A stretch of DNA of 6,172 nucleotides, taken from an uncultured Actinomycetes bacterium. Its GTDB lineage: Bacteria; Actinomycetota; Acidimicrobiia; Acidimicrobiales; Ilumatobacteraceae. The DNA lies in assembly GCA_903858075.1 (NCBI GenBank), contig CAIOHI010000032.1, positions 1 to 6,172 of the forward strand. Direction: 5' to 3'. Under the pieces are notes generated by a model. That model was not told where the DNA came from. It searched no databases and saw nothing but the letters and a program-made list of their open reading frames with translations. Position 1 is the first letter of the stretch. Each line of letters starts with the position of its first letter. Positions 1 through 4,710 of this stretch are shown here, in pieces. The translations under genes were made by a program, and so were the position numbers.

Positions 1-335
1 GTCTTGGCATTGTGGAAGGCATTTATATTCCGACCATCGTGGGTTTTGGTTTGTCACGTAGTTCAGCAACAGTGGGCGTGCTTACTTATCGACTTGCACA
101 GTTTTGGTTGCCCATTCTTGTTGGTGCAGCGTGCTACCTATCGTTGCGTGTTGGCCCGTGGTCGCTCGAGAAGAAAGATCGCTTGAAGCCATTGCGTCAA
201 GTGGCTGAAGATGCAGTGAGCAGGGGTGAAAGCAACATCGACTGGGTCGAGCGCCATGCTCCGCGCGACCGCACAGGGCAGTACCCATTGCCTGCATTGC
301 CAGACGATGATTCTGGCCCCATGCGCAAGATGTAG
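1..335 (+). CDS. C-terminal part of a lysylphosphatidylglycerol synthase-TM / UPF0104 (flippase-like) membrane protein, 5' truncated
   Basis: The reading frame is open from the window edge (first whole codon at 3) to the TAG at 333-335, so the gene starts outside the window. The visible 110 or so residues open with a Gly/Pro-rich stretch (G-I-V-E-G-I-Y-I-P-T-I) followed by a hydrophobic helix ending in Y-R-L-A-Q-F-W-L-P-I-L-V-G. A 'G-x-x-E' turn and then 'YRL..FWLPI..G' is what I recall for the last two membrane helices of the UPF0104/AglD/YbhN-like family, which includes lysylphosphatidylglycerol synthase membrane domains. After the helix comes a charged cytoplasmic tail of about 65 residues. 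Without the catalytic domain I cannot tell whether this is a lipid synthase or a plain flippase-like protein. The family call is fairly good; the function is open. Confidence 0.72.
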   Translation, partial: LGIVEGIYIPTIVGFGLSRSSATVGVLTYRLAQFWLPILVGAACYLSLRVGPWSLEKKDRLKPLRQVAEDAVSRGESNIDWVERHAPRDRTGQYPLPALPDDDSGPMRKM

Positions 336-356
336 TCGTTCTTGGGCGCTGCACTT

Positions 357-390
357 TTGTGAGATGCCTCAAGTGGGTTAGCGTTTCGGT
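357..390 (+). promoter_or_regulatory. Promoter of the MaoC gene, leaderless type
   Basis: TTGTGA at 357-362 (4 of 6 matches to TTGACA) lies 16 nt before TAGCGT at 379-384 (TANNNT), which is followed by exactly 6 nt and then the ATG at 391. This spacing places transcription start on or next to the A of the ATG, so the mRNA would be leaderless. That fits the lack of any purine-rich Shine-Dalgarno sequence here. The same TANNNT-6 nt-start layout recurs at 4629-4615 and 5603-5617. Confidence 0.55.
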
Positions 391-906
391 ATGACAACTC
401 ATGAACGTCCCTTTGGCCGCTGTTTAGAAGACTTCACCGTGGGCGATGTGTATCGCCACTGGCCAGGCAAAACCATTACTGAATACGACGATCATTTGTT
501 TTGCATGATCACTATGAACCATCACCCCTTGCACACCAACGACTGGTTCGCCTCGCAAAGCGTGCAGGGTCGCAACGTAGTGGTGGGCAACTTGGTGTAT
601 TCGCTGGTCTTGGGCATGAGCGTTCCCGATGTCAGTGGTGCCGCCATTGCAAACCTCGAGGTGGAAACACTGCAGCACAAGTCCCCTACATTTCATGGCG
701 ACACCATTCATGCTGAAACACGTGTGCTGGAAATAGCTGAATCAAAATCAAAAAATGATCGCGGCATTGTGACGGTAGAAACCAAAGGCTTCAACCAAGA
801 TGGCAAAGAAGTGTGTTACTTCCGTCGCCGCGTCATGGTGTGGAAGCGTGCAAATGCACCCGAGCGCACTCGGCCTTACGACGTCAATGCTGCTTGGAAC
901 GCATAA
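391..906 (+). CDS. MaoC-family (hot-dog fold) acyl-CoA dehydratase/hydratase, mesaconyl-CoA hydratase-like
   Basis: This 171-residue single hot-dog domain protein should hydrate or dehydrate an enoyl-type acyl-CoA in the cytoplasm. The active-site region reads T-M-N43-H-H-P-L-H48-T-N, which aligns with the R-hydratase motif [G/N]-D-x-N-P-L-H-x-D. His48 matches the catalytic His, while the usual catalytic Asp is Asn43. I recall this Asn form from the actinobacterial MaoC subgroup related to mesaconyl-CoA hydratase, so it is probably subgroup-typical rather than inactivating. Further family marks are V-V-V-G-N-L-V-Y-S-L-V-L-G-M-S-V-P-D in the central helix and the late F-H-G-D-T-I strand. The ATG is favoured by the promoter 6 nt upstream. 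The gene overlaps the mutY start by 13 bp, suggesting coupled translation although the functions are unrelated. Fold is near certain; substrate is not known. Confidence 0.88.
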   Translation: MTTHERPFGRCLEDFTVGDVYRHWPGKTITEYDDHLFCMITMNHHPLHTNDWFASQSVQGRNVVVGNLVYSLVLGMSVPDVSGAAIANLEVETLQHKSPTFHGDTIHAETRVLEIAESKSKNDRGIVTVETKGFNQDGKEVCYFRRRVMVWKRANAPERTRPYDVNAAWNA

Positions 907-1775
907 ACAACGTTCCTGAACTTCTGTTGCAGTGGGGGCTTCCTCAACTGCGCAATATGCCGTGGCGTGAAACTCAAGATCCATGGCACGTGTTGGTGTC
1001 TGAAGTGATGCTTCAACAGACCCATGTGCCGCGGGTGCTTCCACGTTTTGAGCGATTCGTTGCGCTCTTTCCTACGCCGCGTGTTTGTGCTGCTGCGCCA
1101 CTCGCCGACATGCTGGTGGAATGGCAGGGGATGGGTTACCCGAGGCGCTGTAAAAATTTGCAACTTGCAGCACAAATGATGGTTGAGTGTTTTGATGGTG
1201 AAGTGCCTCGCACATTGAATGAGTTGCTTGAACTGCCGGGGGTGGGGCCATACACGGCACGAGCCGTACTGACCTTTGCCTTCGATGCAGATGTTGCCGT
1301 CGTCGATACCAATGTTGCGCGAGTGTTAGCACGTATTTCAGGCAAGGTACTGAACGCTCGTGCGTCTCAAGAGATGGCAGATACTTGGTTGCCCATTGGT
1401 TTCTCGCGCGATTGGAACCAAGTGATGATGGACTTCGGCGCAACGGTGTGTACTGCACGTAAGGCGCATTGCGAAAGCTGCCCTGTTTTTGAGCAATGTG
1501 TTTGGAAGGGCGGAGTTGACAATGAAACGGACCCTGCAAAAGCGTCTGCATTTACCAGCAAACCGCAGGCAAAGTTTGCCGGATCCGATCGCCAGGCACG
1601 AGGCAAATTAATGAAAGCACTCACGGTGAGTGGTGTAACGCAAGAGCGACTCGTAGCAGTAATGGAAATTGCAGATGAAGAACGCGCTTTGCGACTTGCT
1701 CAAGCGCTGGTGAATGAAGGCTTAGTTGAGTACTCCGCAGTGGGGTACCAACTTCCATCAGTTATGCAGAAGTGA
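894..1775 (+). CDS. mutY: A/G-specific adenine DNA glycosylase MutY, short form without a NUDIX domain
   Basis: This 293-residue base-excision repair enzyme should remove adenine mispaired with 8-oxoguanine or guanine. Counting from the TTG at 894, it shows S-E37-V-M-L-Q-Q-T with the catalytic Glu, the helix-hairpin-helix L-P-G-V-G-P-Y-T (114-121) with Tyr120 where E. coli MutY has Ser120 and endonuclease III has Lys, V-D138-T-N-V-A-R-V with the catalytic Asp, and a [4Fe-4S] loop C186-x6-C193-x2-C196-x5-C202. Glu37 and Asp138 match E. coli numbering, which supports this start. The frame stays open to a GTG at 813, but the extra 27 residues would lie inside the MaoC gene and look unlike any MutY N-terminus. 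After about residue 225 there is a short winged-helix-like tail (R-Q-A-R-G-K-L ... G-L-V-E-Y) instead of the NUDIX-like 8-oxoG reader, as I recall for actinobacterial MutY. The 3' end overlaps the convergent UGSC gene by 14 bp. Confidence 0.93.
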   Translation: MERINNVPELLLQWGLPQLRNMPWRETQDPWHVLVSEVMLQQTHVPRVLPRFERFVALFPTPRVCAAAPLADMLVEWQGMGYPRRCKNLQLAAQMMVECFDGEVPRTLNELLELPGVGPYTARAVLTFAFDADVAVVDTNVARVLARISGKVLNARASQEMADTWLPIGFSRDWNQVMMDFGATVCTARKAHCESCPVFEQCVWKGGVDNETDPAKASAFTSKPQAKFAGSDRQARGKLMKALTVSGVTQERLVAVMEIADEERALRLAQALVNEGLVEYSAVGYQLPSVMQK

Positions 1776-2286
1776 TTTTGCGCAAAATTTCCGGGAAGGA
1801 AAGTTCTGCGAGTTCACGCATTTCAGCGTCGGTGCGATCTTGAATGGGGTGACCCACAAAGACGCGTGCAATGTCGGGGAAACCCAGTGCCTCTGCTTGT
1901 GCAGATGCGGCATCAATGAACTCACTTGAGGCAATGAAGAGCGACGGCACTCCGCGAAGTTCTAGATCTGCGATGTCGTGCACACTGCACGACGTACAAC
2001 TGCCTCAATCGGCGAGTGCTTCAATGACCACGTTGCATTGAATAGATATTTCATGGCGCAGGTCAGGTGGCGCAGGTTTTGTGAAGGTGGGTTTGCGGAA
2101 TCGCAAAACCTTTGCACCTTCTGCAACAAAAAGTTCTTCGAGGCGATTGAGATAAATGTCGCCGCGTGCCTTCACGATGTCGAGTAACCCAACAGTGAGA
2201 CCTTTCACCGATGCTGGTCGTGCGAGCTGCTCGCGTTGCGCGGGCCGTGACTCATTAGTGGGGTCGAGAAGAATGGGCGCGCTCAT
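1762..2286 (-). CDS. UGSC-family selenoprotein with in-frame TGA (selenocysteine) at codon 94
   Basis: Read through the TGA at 2007-2005, this is one 174-residue protein from ATG 2286 to TAA 1762. Conventional gene calling would give two fragments, 2286-2005 and about 1983-1762. Residues 22-60 begin a Rossmann-like unit: an N-terminal strand (L-T-V-G-L-L-D-I), then helix L-N-R-L-E-E-L-F and strand A-K-V-L-R-F. Next come T-F-T-K-P-A-P and the strand V-V-I-E-A-L-A-D leading into U94-G-S-C97-T-S-C100-S-V-H-D. Here U94-x-x-C97 is a selenenylsulfide-type redox pair, overlapped by C97-x-x-C100. The second half (G-V-P-S-L-F-I-A-S-S-E-F, H-P-I-Q-D-R-T) continues the same fold, showing that the downstream frame is real coding sequence. 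U-G-S-C is the motif that names the UGSC (seleno)protein family, whose reaction is unknown to me. It is the last gene of a three-gene operon, 13 bp after the thioredoxin-fusion gene. Decoding needs selA/B/C/D elsewhere in the genome, which cannot be seen here. Confidence 0.88.
1975..1993 (-). promoter_or_regulatory. Bacterial SECIS-like hairpin downstream of the Sec codon
   Basis: Starting 11 nt after the TGA, the - strand reads GTCGTGC-AGTGT-GCACGAC: a perfect 7-bp stem closing a 5-nt loop that contains G. The loop begins 18 nt after the TGA. In E. coli fdhF the minimal SelB-binding hairpin also begins about 11 nt after the UGA and needs a loop G/U. Position, size and loop therefore agree with a bacterial SECIS. 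The hairpin lies inside the coding sequence (codons for about T98 to D104), as bacterial SECIS elements do. SelB recognition is not proven. Confidence 0.72.
2005..2007 (-). other. Candidate selenocysteine codon (TGA) in the UGSC gene
   Basis: The TGA sits between GCC-GAT (A-D) and GGC-AGT-TGT (G-S-C) with no shift of frame. The flanking residues match both sides of the UGSC motif, so the TGA takes the place of the U. A sense reading needs neither an insertion nor a deletion. Confidence 0.87.
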
Positions 2287-2299
2287 GGTTCACAGTCTG

Positions 2300-3736
2300 T
2301 CATGAAAGGACGGGTCGTGTCACAGGTGTACTGCCCATGGCTCCATTTGCCCAGCCGCCGATGACCGAGGAAAAGAGCCCGGCACCGCCACCGGCATGGG
2401 CAAGAAGGATTCCTCCGGCCTTGAATTTGGGCACGATGCGATCGGCAAACTTGGGGGGCAAGCCTTCGGCCATGTCGAGTGCGCCTCGTACTAGTTCGGC
2501 GCCAGGAATTTGGAGGCGAGCATGAAGTTCACTGAGCAACCGCTCGCGACCCCAACCGGCTTCGGCATACACGCGTGAATGGTCGGGGCTCACCACAAGT
2601 ATCGCATCGAAAGAAAGAACTGACTTGGGGTGATGTGTTGCTCGCAAGCACGCAGCAAAAGAATTGGTGAGTTGCTCTGGCGTGCGGGCTGCTTGGTCGA
2701 CAACACAGCGCGGACCTTCACCAGCAAACACTGTGACGGCATTCTGCTGAGGTGCAATTCCACGTTCTTCGGCCAAAGTTCCAAATGGTGAGCCTGCTTC
2801 ATCTTCTGCGAAACAGAAACTGAGTTTTCCTGGGTTGCCATGAGTGGCACGGTCTACTTCGCCGGGCTTGCCGCCGCCAACATTGCGGATGGTGAGTTGT
2901 ACAGCGCGACCAATGGTGAGGTTCGCGCGGTTGCCTTGACCAAAAACGTTGACGCCGCTGTTCATGCCAATTGCTTGAGTGCCGGGGCCATTACAAATAA
3001 TGACGGGGCCAACTGGCATGGTGGTGGCAAGCACACCATGCATGTTGAATTCGTCATTGCATACTGCTTCAAGAGCGGTAATGATCCAAGGCAAATACTC
3101 TGGCAATGCACCAGCCATCACCGCGTTAATAGCAATTTTTTCAACCGTGAGTTGCACCAAGTTGGGTGGGGCAATGGCAACCACGTCTTGTGGGTTGCGT
3201 GTTGTTCCGGTGAGCATGCGCAGTACACGCTCTGGTGTGGGGGGAATAACGGGTAAGCCGTCGGTCCAGCCGCGTATAAACATCGATTCGAATTCGTCTT
3301 CAGCGCTGGCAAGTTCAACATGCCGTGAATGCAAAGTGGAACTAGTGAAACGAACGCGTAACTCGTCTTCTAAATTGGGGTCAACGCTGAGTGAACCACA
3401 ACCAGGTCGCATGACAGGAAGATCTGCGCCAAGGTCTGCAATGCCAGTGAATTTTTGCCATGCATCTTTGCTCCAGCCAAAGGTGCGGTCTATTTCCACG
3501 CCATTTTCAATACGCAGCAATGTGGGGACGGTTTCGATGTCGTAATGCCACGACACCGATAGATCTGCATCGTGAACCGCAGCAACAGACGCAGGAAAGG
3601 TTGGGTCATCTTGTGTGTAAACGGTGAGTGGAGCTCCGTTTGCTGCGATGTGGGCAAACAACGGGTCGACCATGACACAAGTTGCGCATTCGCGTTTCAC
3701 AATTGCGACGATGCCATCGGGGAGCTGGGGTTTCAT
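2300..3736 (-). CDS. Thioredoxin-fold fusion protein with a large C-terminal domain of unknown function (UGSC partner)
   Basis: This is a 478-residue protein from ATG 3736, whose ATG overlaps the hydrolase stop as ATGA. A TTG at 3748 is a less likely start. Residues 8-100 look like a thioredoxin fold: strand I-V-A-I-V, redox motif C17-A-T-C20, a later strand, V70-P71-T72 as the cis-proline turn, then L-L-R-I-E-N-G and R-T-F-G-W. A linker with R-P-G-C113-G-S follows. From about residue 149 begins a domain of some 330 residues opening F-I-R-G-W-T-D-G-L-P-V-I-P-P-T, with M-P-V-G-P-V-I-I-C-N-G-P, a Gly-rich V-G-G-G-K-P-G, and a Gly-rich end near L-L-A-H-A-G-G-G-A-G. I recall such domains in uncharacterised bacterial proteins but cannot name a reaction. 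No signal peptide is seen, so it is probably cytoplasmic. Its place 13 bp before the selenoprotein gene suggests that the thioredoxin module reduces, or works with, the U-x-x-C centre. Confidence 0.8.
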   Translation of the reverse strand: MKPQLPDGIVAIVKRECATCVMVDPLFAHIAANGAPLTVYTQDDPTFPASVAAVHDADLSVSWHYDIETVPTLLRIENGVEIDRTFGWSKDAWQKFTGIADLGADLPVMRPGCGSLSVDPNLEDELRVRFTSSTLHSRHVELASAEDEFESMFIRGWTDGLPVIPPTPERVLRMLTGTTRNPQDVVAIAPPNLVQLTVEKIAINAVMAGALPEYLPWIITALEAVCNDEFNMHGVLATTMPVGPVIICNGPGTQAIGMNSGVNVFGQGNRANLTIGRAVQLTIRNVGGGKPGEVDRATHGNPGKLSFCFAEDEAGSPFGTLAEERGIAPQQNAVTVFAGEGPRCVVDQAARTPEQLTNSFAACLRATHHPKSVLSFDAILVVSPDHSRVYAEAGWGRERLLSELHARLQIPGAELVRGALDMAEGLPPKFADRIVPKFKAGGILLAHAGGGAGLFSSVIGGWANGAMGSTPVTRPVLS

Positions 3737-4617
3737 GAGGTAATCCAATCTGCAATGCGTGTACCAACAATTTGTGGTTGTTCGAGTTGTAAAAAGTGTC
3801 CTGCGTTTTTCACTACTTCATAGACAACATTGTTTCCCGACATGCTGCGCGCCGATTCCATTACGTCGGTGCCAATGCAGCCATCGTTTTCGCCATGCAA
3901 GTAGAGAAGTGGTTGTGTCGGAACTTCGCCGCCCATTCGTGATTGCAGTTCGCCGTATGCGGGGTTTTTGTATCCGTCACCCAAGGCTGCACGGTAGTAA
4001 CCAAGTGCTGCCGCCACATTTTCCGGTGATCCCAATGCGTCTTTCACGTGTTGAGCCGCGTCGCCTGAATTGAAGGTTGGCGACCAATCGGCCCAGATCT
4101 TGTCGATGAACGCATAATTGTTTGCCGCCACCACAATGTTGGATAGACCGTGTTGGAAAAAGAACATGTACCAACTTTTTCGCACTTGTTCTAAATTGTT
4201 GAGAAGCGCCAAACCAAGCGCTGGCCCAGGTGGTACTGCCATCCCCACAACTTTTTTCCAACGCTCGGGTGCGAGCAGTGCTGCGCCATAAGTTGCAGGG
4301 GCGCCCCAGTCGTGGCCAATGATGACCGCATCGTCTGAGCCGCCAAGCACTTCATGAAGTGCAACAGCGTCGTGAGCGAGGGCAGCAGTTTGGTAACACC
4401 CATCGGAAGCGAGCGATGTGGGGGCATAGCCGCGCATGAAAGGAGCCACTGCAGTGAAGCCTGCGTCGGCGATATGGCTCATTGTGGGAATCCACGAGTG
4501 GGCTGTATCGGGGAAGCCGTGTAAGCAAAGGGCTAAAGGACCACTTCCATAGGTGAGGCAGTGGAAGTCGATGCCGTTGGCCGTGACCTCTTGTATGCGA
4601 GGTGAGATGTTGCCCAT
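3733..4617 (-). CDS. Alpha/beta hydrolase, epoxide hydrolase-like (Asp nucleophile)
   Basis: This 294-residue alpha/beta-fold hydrolase is first in the operon. From ATG 4617 the motifs are H33-G-F-P-D (oxyanion loop), F-M-R-G-Y-A-P-T-S (60-68), G-H-D103-W-G-A at the nucleophile elbow, D245 in G-E-N-D-G as the likely acid, and H274 in A-G-H-F-L-Q-L-E as the general base. The Asp nucleophile in G-H-D-W-G-A, together with H-G-F-P, is typical of soluble epoxide hydrolases and the related dehalogenase branch. The substrate cannot be read from sequence. The lid (about 130-215) is rich in aromatics, including W-Y-M-F-F-F and Y-Y-R. The frame runs back to a TTG at 4689, but the extra 24 residues are charged and low in family likeness, and ATG 4617 lies exactly 6 nt after a TACCGT box. 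The stop overlaps the next ATG by 4 bp. Confidence 0.87.
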   Translation of the reverse strand: MGNISPRIQEVTANGIDFHCLTYGSGPLALCLHGFPDTAHSWIPTMSHIADAGFTAVAPFMRGYAPTSLASDGCYQTAALAHDAVALHEVLGGSDDAVIIGHDWGAPATYGAALLAPERWKKVVGMAVPPGPALGLALLNNLEQVRKSWYMFFFQHGLSNIVVAANNYAFIDKIWADWSPTFNSGDAAQHVKDALGSPENVAAALGYYRAALGDGYKNPAYGELQSRMGGEVPTQPLLYLHGENDGCIGTDVMESARSMSGNNVVYEVVKNAGHFLQLEQPQIVGTRIADWITS

Positions 4618-4629
4618 ACGTGAACGGTA
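4618..4629 (-). promoter_or_regulatory. -10 box of the hydrolase/thioredoxin/UGSC operon, leaderless type
   Basis: On the - strand TACCGT (4629-4624) is followed by 6 nt and the ATG at 4617. No Shine-Dalgarno sequence precedes this ATG. A -35 is weak (GTCGCA at 4652-4647, 3 of 6 matches, 17 nt spacer). Confidence 0.45.
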
Positions 4630-4672
4630 GTCGCTCTGCGAGGCCTTGCGACTAACGTCACGCTCCTCAGCA

Positions 4673-4702
4673 TTTACACCTTTGCGCAAAGAGGCGTAGC
4701 GT
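4673..4702 (+). promoter_or_regulatory. Promoter of the MBL-fold hydrolase gene
   Basis: TTTACA at 4673-4678 (5 of 6 matches to TTGACA) and TAGCGT at 4697-4702 are separated by 18 nt, and the ATG follows 8 nt later at 4711. The leader would be very short or absent. The palindrome at 4680-4691 sits inside the spacer. Confidence 0.5.
4680..4691. promoter_or_regulatory. Perfect 12-bp palindrome, candidate operator in the divergent intergenic region
   Basis: CTTTGC-GCAAAG is a perfect dyad lying between the -35 and -10 of the rightward promoter and about 50 bp upstream of the leftward operon's -10. A bound dimeric regulator here would block the rightward promoter and might also affect the selenoprotein operon. 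No regulator gene is in the window. Confidence 0.4.
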
Positions 4703-4710
4703 CATCACTT

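Noticed and set aside
813..893. Longer MutY start at GTG 813 or GTG 840
   Set aside because: The added residues lie in the MaoC coding region, are Cys/Arg-rich and unlike MutY. TTG 894 restores E. coli-like numbering of Glu37 and Asp138.
1072..1551. 159-codon open frame on the - strand within mutY
   Set aside because: It has no family likeness and lies opposite a gene with a complete set of catalytic motifs.
1775..1788. Palindrome as a bidirectional transcription terminator
   Set aside because: It has no loop, an A/T-rich stem and no T-tract after it. It lies inside the UGSC coding sequence.
1975..2007. TGA read as tryptophan under a variant genetic code
   Set aside because: The genes here that end in TGA (mutY, the hydrolase, the thioredoxin-fusion gene, the flavin reductase) end at family-typical positions, so TGA is a normal stop in this genome.
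1762..2286. UGSC locus as a pseudogene broken by a nonsense codon
   Set aside because: The stop falls exactly on the Sec position of a known motif, the frame is intact on both sides, and a SECIS-like hairpin follows at the right distance.
2979..3545. 188-codon open frame on the + strand antisense to the thioredoxin-fusion gene
   Set aside because: It has Ser/Arg-rich composition, no recognisable domain and full overlap with a well-supported gene. It is a shadow frame.
3737..3748. Thioredoxin-fusion start at TTG 3748
   Set aside because: ATG 3736 forms the usual ATGA overlap with the hydrolase stop and needs no rare start codon.
4618..4689. Hydrolase start at TTG 4689
   Set aside because: The 24 extra residues are charged with no family likeness, and they would cover the candidate promoter. 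ATG 4617 is 6 nt after a -10 box.
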